Shown: positions 37,436-50,218, counted from the first letter of the stretch. The stretch is DNA of 64,000 nt from Chrysoperla carnea (GCF_905475395.1 NC_058337.1:71444368-71508367), one strand, 5' to 3'. Translations and numbers: made by a program. The notes: a model not told the origin generated them from the sequence alone.

Positions 37436-37961
37436 GTATGTAAATGCAATCTAAATTCCTTTCTCGATTGAGCTTTAATTAAAAAATATCTTTATTTTGA
37501 AATTTAACGGAAATTTGGCAAGCGTCAATGTTAGGTATATGATAATCTCAAATTTTTTAAGAGCCTTCAGAATCATGGCCAATCTTACATATTTTATTTA
37601 CAAAAGTTTATTTTAAAATGTTTTACAATAAACTTTTGAATTAGAACTTGAGAGTGCTACTGAAGATATGGCACAATATAAATTCAATATGGCGACCACC
37701 AGGCGCTATATTGTGAAAAAGAAAAATATACAAATCGACGAACTATGCCCGTGAGATATCATTGAATAGTTTAAATAGACAAATCGATTGACTTAATGAT
37801 CATTGAAAACGGCTCACGCGTTTGACCTCTAGAGTGCGTCAAAGGACCAAATATACACACTTACATAGGCTGAAAACGAAAGTCGATGGACTATGGTAAG
37901 TGGGGTATCGTTGAATCGGTATTTAAAAATTCGACCCAAAAAGTGTTAAAAAAATTAATTT

Positions 37962-38170
37962 GTAAAATCAAAAAACAACTGCGTTAAATATAAACAGGAA
38001 GAAAAAAACAAGTCCAGCAGTTTACATAGCGGTTCTAATAGCCGGCACCCTTTATTGGGGATATTTGAGCCGATCTAAATGGGTCCGGCTGTTAAAAACG
38101 CTATGTAAACAGCTGGATTTGTTTTTTTCTTTTCACTTTTCAGTTAACGCAGTCGGATTTTGGATTTTTA
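37962..38170. mobile_element. 209-bp hairpin element
   Basis: AACTGCGTTAAATATAAAC, GAAGAAAAAAACAAGTCCAGC and GTTTACATAGCGGTT pair in order with AACGCTATGTAAAC, GCTGGATTTGTTTTTTTCTT and AGTTAACGCAGTCGG. A loop of about 30 bp lies between. Non-coding; a MITE or large hairpin. Confidence 0.65.
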
Positions 38171-39300
38171 AATTCGATATTCCGACTCTGATGGTATATA
38201 ATCATATATTATTGAACAGATGATAAAAATGATAATGGTTTGCATTGACTATTTTCAATTTTTAGAGAGATACACGTCCCCAAACTGAATTTTTTTTGCA
38301 TATTACGTTTTTGCAGGACATAAATATCATATCATTAAATCAAAATATTTCTTTTGAAGAATCAAGAAAGTCTAAATAGATTAAATAATCTAAATAGAAT
38401 ATTTCTTGAGGGCATTCTATTAAATTAGCAAGTTTTGTCGAAAAAAATATTTTATTTTTTTTTGCGAAACGAATTGTGACTTATGAATACTTTATTAAAT
38501 TACTTAATTTTATGATAAATTTTATATTATGAGGGAGGGACATACAATAAAACAAAGAGAGTGACAAAGAAACATACAATAAAATTAGGTACCTATATTT
38601 TTTAATAAACATTAACAATAATAATAACTTGAAACAAAATTTTGTAGGATTATTTAATATTTTTCTTACGGTTTAATGATTTTGTATACCTGTTCAAAAA
38701 AAGTAAGTTTTTATAATAATTATTTAGTTTAATCTTCATAGCTTACTTACTTACGTCTTTTTCTAAAAGTATGTTCACACCTACACAATTCCAAATTAAT
38801 AATTAAATATTAAATTAAAAATTTTTAATAAAAATTAACTTAAATTGATAGTTTTAAAATTTTAATTTACTAAACCATTTATTTTTAACCAAACTTTTCC
38901 GAAAGTTTTATTTAAATTTATGGAATTATCATAATTATAATGAGGTAGAAATATTAATGGCGTTGCTATCTAAATGATGACGTTTCAGCCAGAAATATCC
39001 GAAAGTATATTAAAGCTGTACCTATGGTTTTTTTTTTGGGAGCATCTTTTAAGCAAAGAAGGTACAGAAGATCAAACTGATCGCAATTCAAAATATCTTA
39101 TAAGACTTAAGTACTTCTAACTCTAATCTAATCAAATCTATCTAAATGATTCAACAGTACCTATCCGAAAATCGACAAGGAAAAATAACGTCTTGTGGCT
39201 CAAGTGGTCCGAGAGTTCAGTTCAGTATAAATACGAATTATATTTGTCTAAAAAATTGTTCCAGTATCCAGTATATAGACTTTGATGAGTCTAATAAAAA
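38171..39300. other. A+T-rich spacer
   Basis: No gene, RNA gene or bounded repeat could be supported. Confidence 0.35.
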
Positions 39301-39917
39301 ACAAGTGAAAAAAACAATTGACCGTGTTACTTGTTGAAATACCCTGTAAAGAAAATGTTGAATGTCAGTGCTTGCATTATTTTTAATAAATTAGAAAAAT
39401 TTAAAAGATCAAGACAATTATGGCGGCCTTTCTGCCACCATTTATTTGGTTTTCGAAAATTCTCGAAAGTATTTTCTAAAAATTTTTTTCATTTTTCATG
39501 AATGTTTTACAAGATTACTAGTTGAAGTTACCTGCAAATTTTCAACTCCCTATCTTTTACAGTTTTGGAAAAATGGATTTATACTAAACCACCAAAGATT
39601 TATACTAAATTGTACCTTCACAGGTAAAAAGTGATGTTTACAAAGAAATGTTACAAACAAAAGTTGTTCATATTTTTATAGAAACATGTTTTACATCGAT
39701 ACTTTTGTGTTATCTCTAATGATTTAGAAGTTGGGTCCTACGCACTCAAGATCTAATTGACCGATGTTGCTCTTTTATGATCTTAAACACTGCACTTTTT
39801 ACTTCCCAAGCATGTAATAAATTTCAGTTTGATAACTCTTTTCGTTTTTGAGTTATCGAAAACTTTGTTTGTTGCATAAATATTTCTAAGCGTTACAAAC
39901 TTGGGACTAAAATTAGT
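39301..39917 (+). repeat. Repeat family R, copy C
   Basis: Starts ACAAGTGAAAAAAACAATTG with GTTGAAATACCCTG. It includes ATTATGGCGGCCTTTCTGCC and AAGTGATGTTTACAAAGAAA, and ends near AGCGTTACAAACTTGGGAC. The 5' half is well preserved and complements copy B. Confidence 0.65.
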
Positions 39918-40754
39918 AAACAAAATTTTGTGCCTTTTCTGCTTAGAAAAACTTTGATTACTAATATGTGCAAAACTATTCAAAATAGAAAAAAAAAGTT
40001 GTATTATTTACTAATTTAAAATTTGGAAAATTCTGTAAAATTAAAAATTTCGTATTTTGCACAGGAACCGAGGAAACCGCGGTTGAAAAGTTGCATGTGT
40101 TTTTGTATGTTTAAGACTATCATCTTAAACTTCTTTTTAAAAATTTAGTGATTTGAAATCATTTAAGAAAACGCTAGAAAGATGTAAACGAAAATCGCAC
40201 GATGGTAAAATATACCTAAACCAAAGTTCAAAGTTTGTGTTTCTTGAGATAGAAATATTTTAGTCTTACCAACTTGGTATTGTACATATCGGCAATCGGA
40301 AAAAATATACTCGGAAAAATAGATCGAAAATTTTATAGAAACCGAATTTTGTTGTAATTACGAGTTGGTTGAGTTGAGTTTGTGGATTCACAGAAATTTT
40401 TTTCGATCTATTTTTTCTTAATTTCGCACATATAAGAAGTAAATATTTACCAATATGTAAATGACCATTTCTCTTAATTATGAGTTTCAGTTATTATTAT
40501 CAGTTTTATAAATGGTGATCTATTTTATTATCTATTCATATAAAATTTTTGAGTACTAAAACTTCCTTTCTACCATATTAATTTAATTAACTATAATATT
40601 GTAGTTTATTTTTTTAACAATTAAAAAATATGTCTGTGGAATGAAGTAATTTGCAATTACTCTTCAGGGTTATATTAAAAGGAATAAAACATTATTTAAT
40701 AATTAGGAATTTTATCAAACACAAAAATTTAATTTTTAAAGACGTTGGTTCATG

Positions 40755-41299
40755 CAGGGCCCGATCTAGCTATTTTGCCGCTCCGGGCAAAAATAATATT
40801 TGCCACCCTTTACATAACATATACGGGGTGTTTTAAATGGACATATGTTTGAAACTCGATAAATAAATTTAATCGAGGAAAATTCTTCAAACGAAAAATA
40901 TTAGTTTCAAAGGGGCACATTTTATTCCGGCATCGAATTCGATTGGTTGAATTAAAACCTCACTCTGATTCATAAATGACAAACATCAGACGACCGCTTT
41001 AAATTAGAAAGTTGTTCTTTATAAATACGGAAACATTTTGTGGTTGAAACATTTTTTTGTAGACCGAATAGTTTAAACAGTTATTGATAGCAAAAATCTA
41101 GCTTTTTGTGCGATTTATTCATTCAATTGATCTTTATAGAAAAACGCAATACTTTTATTGGATTTATTTGAAATTTTTTTCGAAGAGTGCCTAGATTTCG
41201 CAGAAACAATTATACAAAATAAAAACTTGGATACGAAAAAAGAACGTAAAATTTTTCAATCTTTGTTTGCCCCCCCCCCCTTTCCTGGATCGGGCCGTG
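40755..41299. mobile_element. hAT-type non-autonomous element, 545 bp, perfect 8-bp TSD
   Basis: The left end is CAGGGCCCGATCTAG, and the right end is the complement of CACGGCCCGATCCAG. The flanks are GGTTCATG at 40747-40754 and GGTTCATG at 41300-41307. A CAGGG-like terminus with an 8-bp duplication is diagnostic of hAT elements. The interior lacks a transposase frame and includes an 11-nt C run at 41270-41280. Confidence 0.85.
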
Positions 41300-41565
41300 G
41301 GTTCATGAGACTTATGATGATTGAGACTTGAAATTTTTACCAGTTAATAATAATTTAAACTTTTAACTCTAATTTCACCAAATTTTTAAATTTATTTAAA
41401 AACATACTGTTTTCCTACGAACGCACGAAGCAAACAGGTTGGTAAACAATTGTCCTTAACATTGTTTTTCAGCCTTGAAAACAGTCATTTTTGTGTTATT
41501 TTCAAATTAATAACCTGCATATGGTTTTTAACGATCTGTTTACGAAAAAATAACACTAAATCTTT

Positions 41566-41755
41566 TTGTTTAATTTTATGCATCAATCTAAAAACAAATT
41601 TCTCCCAAAAATTTCAGTTTTTTATTTGTTTATAATTTTGCACACAAGTCTAGTGCAGCTATATGGACATCCATCGAAATATGCCTTGGTATCCCCTAAT
41701 TTGTTACACAATGCTAAAAATGGTATTGAATGTGGTTTCATGAAACTCAAATTGT
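41566..41755 (+). CDS. Candidate first exon with signal peptide, unrecognised
   Basis: An open frame reads from an ATG (in-frame ATG codons at about 41578 and just before) through a Lys-containing head and a hydrophobic core (VFYLFIILHTSLVQL). It continues with YGHPSKYALVSPNLLHNAK and CGFMKLK, ending at a good donor (AAATT|GTAAGT) at about 41755. This is what a short secreted-protein first exon looks like. No downstream exon with matching phase was found in the next kilobases, and no family is recognised. The antisense strand also has a 123-codon frame over the region, which weakens the case. It could be chance. Confidence 0.25.
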
Positions 41756-42894
41756 AAGTGAACAGACAGGCATTGTATTTTATTATCACAGAAAACATAA
41801 CCAACGAATTGATATATTTTATGAGCCATAATAAATGTTTACCGTTTGAATACACCTTTACAAAAATATAATGTGAACCATTCGTATTGAAACAAGTAAT
41901 CGGTAGAATGTTGGTAGGCATTACACGTTGGGTATATCTATACTTACAACAGAAATGGGGCTTTAGTTTCTTGACGATGGTCTTATTATACACTAAACTT
42001 AAATAATAATAATACTTTTGGTAATACTTTTTTTTTATAATAACACATTCATGAAGAAGATTTATTATTTTTTAAATCTTTATGTTATGCATAATTTTTT
42101 ATTAAATCATTTTTAAAAAATAAAACAACAGTAATTTTATTTAAATCGAATTGGGATACATAAATACACTTTTTTTTTATAAATTTATGTACACAATAAA
42201 ATAATAACGAATTTTTTAATTGATAGTGTAAGTGATTACTTAATTGTTGTTTGGAATTCATTGTTACAGTGTGTTTAAAAATTGATGGTGGCTTTTCATA
42301 ATGCTAAGGTATTTTTAAGTTTGTTTTGTTTGTTTACCTTTTAATTTTCATAAATTTTACCCATCACGACAATATAGATACCTACAATTTTAACTTATTT
42401 TACTTTTGGACCAGAGAGCCGAATTGTGAACTAAATTTTGAAAAATAAACTCAACTCAGATGCCTATAAAAAAATTTGATCATATGCGTGTCTTTGGAAA
42501 TAAATTAAATAGATCGTACTATGTTGGTGGTAAATTATGCTGCCCCATTTTTCTTGCTTTTGCCTTGGAGGGGGCTGAAAATTATTTCAGGATTGAATGA
42601 GATGAAGGTTATGAGTGGATAACATATCGAAATTCAATCATTCAAAATTAATATGCTTATCCCCTCACTTTAGTCATCATTGAAATAAGCGACAAAATAA
42701 GGCACCCTGGTCTCTCACCATCTTACGGTCTAAAAATAACAATTAATAAGGTAGAAACAGGCATATCTATAGTAGCTATGATATGAGTCTCCCACACCGG
42801 TCAGAAAAAAAGACCCTGAGCTTTTAATGAAATTAAATGAAAAATTAAGGTAGATTATTTGAATTGTCGATATTTTTAACATTTAAGGAGGGTG
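41756..42894. other. Spacer, no gene supported
   Basis: A G+C-richer patch at about 42535-42600 (GCTGCCCCATTTTTC) and GACCAGAGAGCC near 42410 suggest mobile-element debris, but boundaries could not be set. Confidence 0.3.
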
Positions 42895-43201
42895 ACTCGC
42901 CAGTAATAGAAAAAAATAAATTAGTAGATAATGATCCGAATTTTTAGTATGTTATAGTTCACGAAATATATTATTGTATAAAACAAAAATTTGGGTATCT
43001 TACCGTTCAATTAAGAGAGTTTTTATTAATTAAAAATACACTAAATAACATAACCATCCTCATAACAGAATGTTATTTAGTGTATTTTTAATTAATAAAA
43101 ACTCTCTTAATTAAACGGTAAGATACCCAAATTTTTGTACTATAACATACTAAAAATTCGGATCCTTATCTACTAATTAATTTTTTCTATTATTGCCGAG
43201 G
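42895..43201. mobile_element. ~300-bp near-perfect hairpin element
   Basis: The arms of about 130-150 bp are almost identical in inverted orientation. AAATTTGGGTATCTTACCGT, AATTAAGAGAGTTTTTATTA and ACACTAAATAACAT on the left each have their complement on the right at 43064-43140. The outer blocks GATCCGAATTTTTAGTATG and ATTAGTAGATAA are also paired. The left arm carries about 27 extra bp (TTCACGAAATATATTATTG). The loop is only about 15 bp. No certain target duplication was found. Confidence 0.75.
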
Positions 43202-44968
43202 GACCTTCTTTAACTGTCGCAACACTTTGGCAAAAAGAGCTTCCGGAAAAATCTAAAATCTTGGTATGGCGGATATTGGGGAGGGGGATAACGTAATTAC
43301 TGCCTCCGTCCAAAGCAGAAAATAATCAGAAAGAAATTGTTAATTTTTTACCTTTAATTTGTGTATAACAATTTAACGGTCAAAGATAAAAATCGCTTTA
43401 ATTAACTAAACGACGTATTTTGTTAAAATCTTAATTTTTTAGCTTTTAACATTTTTTCGTCCGACACACCGTTTTTTTTAACAAGCTAAAAAACATCAAA
43501 ACAATGAAAATTGCCGCTCAAAATCATAATTTTTAACAATGAAGCCCATGGTTTACAAATTTTTGTTGTCACCATCGTATTCAGCTCATTTTTATATAAA
43601 AATAGTCAATAAACTAGTCTCTTTAAATTTCTGACTGAAATGGCTAATTCTCCCAAATAATGTAGGTATATATAGGTATTTTAGAGTGATTAACTTCCAA
43701 TAAGAGCAATTATCAATAAATTAGCAAATAATTATGAACATTAGATAATTGAATACGGTTTTGTTTCCTCCAGTAACCGACATTGATAAATGTAGTTCAT
43801 ATTTTTGATCTGACTAAATTATCTTGTTCAACTTAGTTAAATAATTGTCGTTGCTGAGAAAGCTTTTATGTCTTATTTTCTCATTTATATTCATGTGGAA
43901 GTACTCTATTTTTGTAATACCTACTGCAAAAGTTTAATTTTTCGAGAGTAGTGGTATAATGGTAAAAAACTTCCAATCTATATACCTACAATCACAAAAT
44001 AATTCTATCTTTACTCATGCGGAACTGTGTAAGTAGTTTATTTCTAAATACCTACTACGGAATTTTAATTTTCGAGAGTGGTATAACGGTATGAATTTCT
44101 CTCATCTGAGTTGACATCTGAGTTTAATAATGTTTTTCTGATACTATTGTGTCTCCACGGCACCAGAATGGAAAAGCAAATAATATATGATTTATTTATT
44201 TTTTCAATTTCTTTTGGGAGTAGTACATTTTAGATTTTTTACACGGTGTTCTTAAATGAATAGGTCTTATATACTCACATTTGAACTGAAATCGACCCTT
44301 TAATCAACGAATCAACTTTATTATTGTCTGAGTTAATTGTTGATATACCGTGTATAGATAAAATTTTTAGTTGACTTGACATCTTTCTTTTTTGAAGATC
44401 CTGGATGTTTAATAAGATTAACTACCCGAAATTTTGTATTTGCAGCCATGGAAATGTATACACCGACTTATTACTATCTGACCCAAGAATTTTAAGAGAG
44501 CTTAGACCGAATGGAATAACTTCTTTTTAGGGTGACTTTATGGCTTCATAGAAGTTTTAACACAGGGGTCGAAGAAAAAGAAAGAAAACATGTGGATTTA
44601 CTTTCAAAAGTATATGCTAATAAATGGACAATTTTGGCCAGATACATTATTTGATCAAATTTTACTAGTCTCTTTCCTATCAAAATGGAAAAATTTGCGC
44701 TCAAATGAAAGACTATTGCGCTCAACTTTTTGAACCATAATCTTCAATTTTGTACGATGATTCCCGTGACATCTGGATCGACAAAATTCAACTTTAGCGA
44801 AATCGTATTTCCGGACAGTGCACCAAAAATTCACTCGAAGCACTCGATATTTGCATTGAAATTGCGTTTCCAAATATATACCAAATTATTACTTATTGTT
44901 GTTGTTTACTTATTATTATGCATACGATATTTACATCATGGTCTATTCGATTATTTTTTGTGTCTAGA
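43202..44968. other. Spacer with a short fragment of repeat family R
   Basis: The fragment TGAGTTAATTGTTGATATACC at about 44330-44352 is family R. The 82-codon frame at 44730-44978 and its antisense partner are not supported as genes. Confidence 0.35.
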
Positions 44969-45040
44969 ACTCGAATAGCGTAATTGGTAGGGCGCTTGAC
45001 ATGAATCCAAGAAGTCCGGGTTCGAGTCCTTATTCGAGTG
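44969..45040 (+). tRNA. tRNA-like sequence (pseudogene or SINE head)
   Basis: A 7-bp acceptor stem pairs ACTCGAA with TTCGAGT. A box A (TAGCGTAATTGG), a foldable D arm (GCGT...GCGC) and a perfect box B (GGTTCGAGTCC) follow, and a T7 run after the 3' end would stop Pol III. The T stem is poor (only about three pairs), and the anticodon loop lacks the invariant T33. A functional tRNA is therefore unlikely and no isotype is given. It may be the tRNA-derived head of a SINE. Confidence 0.5.
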
Positions 45041-47552
45041 TATTTTTTTCAATTCTCTTTAAATAATATACCAAATTCTTCGTAAATTAGCCTCATTTTG
45101 CCTGTGATAATCTGCGACGAATGAAGAACGGTCCTTTTCAATTTTTCGTCAGCTCAAAATATACCTTAGATCGATAATACCTGAAGAGTCGGTACGCACA
45201 GAGTTTTAGAAAAGTTTTTTCATGTACCTCGAAGAATTAACTTATTGAAAAAATAGTGCCTTTATTTCTATTCTTTTTTATTTTTTGCTTTATTGAGTTT
45301 CATTATAGGTAATAAAATTATTTGCATTTTATTTTATAATTGTTTTGGAAATCGATTTTTAGACTACAAATCACTTGTACATTTTATCAATTTATTTTTA
45401 ACGAATACCTAACTAAAAAATTGATTGATATAATTTTTCTTTTTGTATAATTGTTTACTAGGCAAGACAAAAAAAGTTTTATTTTTTAATTATTTTGAAA
45501 TAAATTTAGTACATTTTATTTTTTAATTATTTTGAAAATTATTTTTTTAATTAGGTATAAATTTTTACTTTAAATCTTTATTTATTTATTTCTAAATTTT
45601 ATAAAATAAATCTAATTTTAGTTTAAAAAAATAAATTTTTGTACACTTATATTAGTTGTCCGCAATTTAGTAATTATTGCCTATAAAAAATAATCATTTT
45701 TCATATTCAAAAATTAATTATAATGTGTAGTTTAAGTCAGAAGAGGTGTGTGTGTGTGTGTGAGTGTATATATATTCTTACAGAAATTCTTTATCAGTTG
45801 ATTAGAAATTGCAATCAATTGTTTTAAAATTGATTACTGTAAGCTACTTTTCATTTGTATAACAATTTACTATCTTAGCACCTACATAAAAATTTATTTC
45901 CTATTATTTTGTATGCTTCATAAATTTTTAGTCGTATATCTTCTAAAAAAGTTGGACTTGTACCATACTTGTACTGCCGATCAAGTAGGGGTGGGGATGT
46001 GCTATGAATACATTTAGACATCTCCAGAGCCCCCAGTTCGAACGAGATGAAGTTCAGTATGCAGGCTTCTTTACTACCTAGATAGAACGATGTTATATAA
46101 TTTCATTAATGTGAAGGGGATTTCCGAGGGAAAAATTCCATTTCTTTCGACCTTTTTATAGCTGATTGAGAACGAAGCTTTGATTTGGAAATTTTTTAAT
46201 TTAACTTTATTTCGCGTCGGTTGATAACAATCCTATCATTCTAGCATGAATACAACAGCACAATTAACAATCAAGCACTAAAAATGCAACTAGGCCAAAC
46301 ATTTTTACGGGATGTTGTTGAGTAGGTTTTGCACAACATATAAAAATTTTATTCATATTAAAAATTTGTTTTTTCATACACTTTTTGAAGAGTGAAAATC
46401 GTAAAAATCGCGTTTTTTCGAAGATTACGAATTTTTTATTTGGAAACTGGAGGGTCTATAGAAAAATGCCGAATAACATTTTTTGTTAATTTTGATCACA
46501 ATTATATGATAAAATTTTTTCCGAAGCGATTCGGTCAATATTATTTATTTGTTTAAATAAATTTAGTTTAATCAATATCCTACCGGGTTATCCACTGGCA
46601 ACCTGTAGTTTTATGTTCAGGAGCATTTTAGCGGATCTATTTATAAGATAACAAATATGTGATTATTTTTAATTATCTATTCAGTAATCTATACAGATAT
46701 GTTGAGGTATTTATTTACTCTTTTATTTAGTTAGTTTTTTTGGTACAACGGTACATACAATTTTATTTTATTTTAAAAAACATGTTTTGATACTACTGTA
46801 ATTTATTTATATAGGCACCACAGGTTTATCAAGAAAAAAAATAGAAGTAAACATATAGCCAGACAACAGTCTTTATTGACAATCGTAACAAATAAATTAG
46901 ATTATTTTATTAAATCTCCTTTTTGTTATTTGAAAAATTTAATTTACCGTTTTAAGTAAGTTAAGACGCTCCAAGTGGCGCCAAATAATTTATAACATTT
47001 TAAATTTCAAGTAATTATAATGAGACCAAATAAATAATTTGCATATGTAGTAATAAGGGCCACAATGTATTGCCGGAATAAATGTTATTACTTGATATTT
47101 ACGGTATTATGTATAGACTGGGAGATGGTGACGTATTTCCAAAAATACTAAAAAATATTGAGGCGTCTATAGAGACTATTATATCAATTTCTTTTTTAAA
47201 CTTACACATCAGAAATTTGGAAATCTAATTGAATTTATCTATTCTGCTGCTTGAAATAATAATAATAATTATTATATTAGTAATAATTTTATTTAAAAAA
47301 GGCTTTTACAACAAAAATATACAAAGCTTCTGAGAGTGCAATTAGAAAAGTAGATGATATGGAGCTATTTCAGCTAAATATTCTTTTAATTTCATTTTAA
47401 ACTGATCTAGTTTAACCTCTGATTGGATTTCATTCAGTAATCTGGGTACAATTTGAAACCCGTATACACCGGAGTTCTTTCAAAGAAACTAGTTTTGTGA
47501 GCAAAAAGGGTAGTTAAGCTGGCACTGGCATTCAACATTTTCTATACATATT
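45041..47552. other. A+T-rich spacer with a GT microsatellite
   Basis: (GT)n spans 45745-45762. Nothing else could be supported over this stretch. Confidence 0.4.
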
Positions 47553-48330
47553 TCAACAATTAACCGAATTAACTGAATTATTTGTATTAACTTTTTTTTC
47601 TTTCATATATACTAACAATTTATGTATATAAATACCCCAATAAGTTAGAATCTTGTGTTTTATAAATAGATTTTTGCAAGTACTTGTACTGCTTGTCTGA
47701 AAGTAATTCTTTATAATCCGATTTTGGGCTTTAAAGATTCTATTCGATTCATTGCTAAGTCCCCACATTAGAATACCGTATTTAATGTTTGACAATACAT
47801 TTATTAAAACTCTAATTTGAACGCAAATGCCGCTTAGCTTTTTGCATAAGAGCGTTATTAGTGGAGAAAATTTTAAATTTTGATCTATGATTATACGGAT
47901 CTAAAAATCTTGTTTGATCAACATGTATTAGATCTGTAAGATCCAGAGAAGTAAACGTATGATCAGGTTTTAATTTATAGTTTACGACACAGGGTTTTTC
48001 AAGGTTAACTATAAGCTGATTTTTATTACAAGAATTTTTAACATTTGGATTATCCGTTCTGTTACCAACTTTGCATCGTCGATGTTTTTGCCGCTCACTA
48101 GAAAAGTGACATCATCTGCGTACATAATAAATTTGCCAAATGTGTTCTTTTAAATCATTTAATGTAGGTAACAGTTGAACAGAATAGGACTCAATATAGT
48201 TCCCTGTGGTACCCCAATGTTTGTAAATTGGGTCTTAGATCGCCACCATTCAAAGTACTTCGTGCATTCATTTGCATAAATTTTTTCAACAAAAATTCCT
48301 GCTGGTTGGAATAAAATATTTGATTTTTAT
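47553..48330 (-). pseudogene. Degraded non-LTR retrotransposon reverse transcriptase fragment
   Basis: Reading the minus strand in order, there is a GVPQGTILSPILF block (about 48180-48216), then the catalytic YADD with VTFLVSG (48100-48125), then the C-terminal block typical of LINE polymerases (IKYGILMWGLSN and IFKAQNRIIKNYF) in an 80-codon frame at 47553-47795. The order matches RT motifs B, C and the connection/thumb region. The frame is broken several times and neither endonuclease nor 5' end is visible, so it is a dead 5'-truncated copy. The clade (Jockey-, CR1- or RTE-like) cannot be set by eye. Confidence 0.75.
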
Positions 48331-48811
48331 CAAAAAAATTACTTACTTACTAATAATTTTCTCTAAAATTTTTAAAACACCGATATCTAACAAGTAAATT
48401 GAAAAGAAATCATATTGAGTTTTCATTAATGACTTGTCTACAGCGACCTTCGCAAAGTTAAGACAGATCGATAAACGTAAAAATCGTCCAAATTGTTGTG
48501 TTTGCCCTCGCGTTTGATCTCTGGTGTGTGTAGACTGATAAACACATTACCAAACCTTTGCGTCCGCGTCGCGCAGTAGGCTGAAAAGGGAAACACTCAA
48601 TTGTATAAGCAAAGACACGAGTTAGAGATACAGATAATAAAATTATAAATTGGAATTTTTTGTAATGAAGTTGATTGTAAATAAAAAATATTATGCATAT
48701 TTGCGTAACAAGCATAAAAAAATACTAATTAAAAAATGAATTAAAAAATGTTAAATTTCTGTCATTAAATCTAAAAAAATGTAAACTGAAATTAATGAAG
48801 GCACTTCATTT
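48331..48811. other. Spacer
   Basis: A short G+C-richer stretch (CCTTTGCGTCCGCGTCGCGC, about 48557) is unassigned. No gene seen. Confidence 0.3.
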
Positions 48812-49424
48812 GTATACCCTGTAAATATGAAATATGTATATATCATGGTATACTAATTTTAGTCCCAAGTTTGTAGCGGTTAGAATTATTGATGATACGG
48901 ACAAAATTTTGGTATGGGTGCCATAAAATCACCTAATTATTCCATTCCCGTTTGTTCGTCTGTCTGTCTATCAACACGATAACTCGGAAACGAAAAAGCT
49001 AAAATTTTTAAAGCGTACTCAGGACGTAAAAAATTTTAAATGTAAATAATGTTTCTTATAAAAAAATTAACAACTTTTATTTGAAAAATTTTTTCGTAAG
49101 CATCATTATTTATCCGCGAGGACGCAAACAAGGACAAGACTTTGGTGTCCATTTTTTCCAAAACATTAAAAGATAGAGAGTTGAAAATTTACAGGAAAGT
49201 TCAATTACTGGTCTTGTGAAAGATTCTCGTAAAACGAAGAAATTTCTAGCAAATACTTTCAGTTTTTAAAAACCAAAACAAACGGCGGCCGAAAAGTCGC
49301 CATAATTTATTGGTTTTTTAAACTCTCATAATTTATTAAAAATAATGCAAGCACTGACATTCAACACTTTCTGTGCGGGATATTTGCACAATTTACTCTT
49401 TCAATTGTTTGTTTTCACGTGTTT
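48812..49424 (-). repeat. Repeat family R, copy E, inverted
   Basis: On the minus strand this is the full family order. The 3' end is at about 48812 (TATACCCTGTAAATATGAAA), then GTCCCAAGTTTGTAGCGGTT, ACCTAATTATTCCATTCCCG, GTCTGTCTGTCTATC and GATAACTCGGAAACGAAAAA. The 5' end is near 49424 (CAATTGTTTGTTTTCACG). It is the longest single copy apart from A. Confidence 0.7.
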
Positions 49425-49657
49425 AATATCTATTTTAATATTAAATTTATCAGCTTATCAGTACATAATTAGTTAAAAGAACGCACTTAATTACTAAACG
49501 ATCAAAATGATTGTCGTATTCGTATGTTATAAATTCTTGATTACAATCGAGCTTTTAACTTCACTGGAAAATTCAAAAATTTGCAATTTTTCAATGAGTC
49601 ATACATTTGTAGCAATTGCATACCACGTAGTTTTTCGCAACTTAGTTTTTATAATAA

Positions 49658-49832
49658 AACAAGTGAAAACAAACAATTGGCTGAGTTAATTGTTGAAATA
49701 CCATGTATATACAGTGTTGATTATTCGATCACATTACACATATACCTATACATGTCACACATACAAACTGATAATCCCATATTAATACTATAAAATTTGC
49801 ATCTAATGTGTGCCCTCGTGAATAAAAAGTGA
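49658..49832 (+). repeat. Repeat family R, copy F (5' part only)
   Basis: AAACAAGTGAAAACAAAC, TGAGTTAATTGTTGAAATAC, ACATGTCACACATACAAACT and GTGCCCTCGTGAATAAA match the first 170 bp of copy B; the rest is missing. Confidence 0.65.
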
Positions 49833-50102
49833 TTTTCGATTAGATAATTTATAAATGCAATTTATGGTAACCAAAAATTTATCATTTGATTTAATTAAGC
49901 TCATTTATAAGTCTAACTCGGTATAATTGGATACTCCACTTGGGTGTATTTGAAAATATTCGATTATTCGTCCCCACTTTCTCGCTCCACCTTTCCACCC
50001 CGCATGAATGAATGTTAAAAATAGATAAAAACAATCCTTGAAGCTGAAACTTATCAATATTTGAGCTTAATCGATGCACAACTTTTTAAGTTTTTGAAGT
50101 AC

Positions 50103-50218
50103 CTCACTGTCAGAAAAAGTGCCACAGTTAAAACATTCTAAGCGTACGCATCATATGTTATGTTATATAATAGTAACACTTAGAATGTTTTAAAACGAGC
50201 ATTTTTTGTGACATTGAG
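50103..50218. repeat. 116-nt hairpin
   Basis: CTCACTGTCAGAAAAAGTGC and TAAAACATTCTAAG on the left pair with CTTAGAATGTTTTAAAAC and TTTTTTGTGACATTGAG on the right. The loop is AT-rich and the stem has a few mismatches. A miRNA-like hairpin or small MITE. Confidence 0.55.

Noticed and set aside
41622-41993. 123-codon minus-strand frame
   Set aside because: Random-looking composition, no splice or poly(A) context; overlaps the weak plus-strand candidate exon.
44969-45040. A functional tRNA gene
   Set aside because: T stem mostly unpaired and invariant T33 absent; kept only as tRNA-like.
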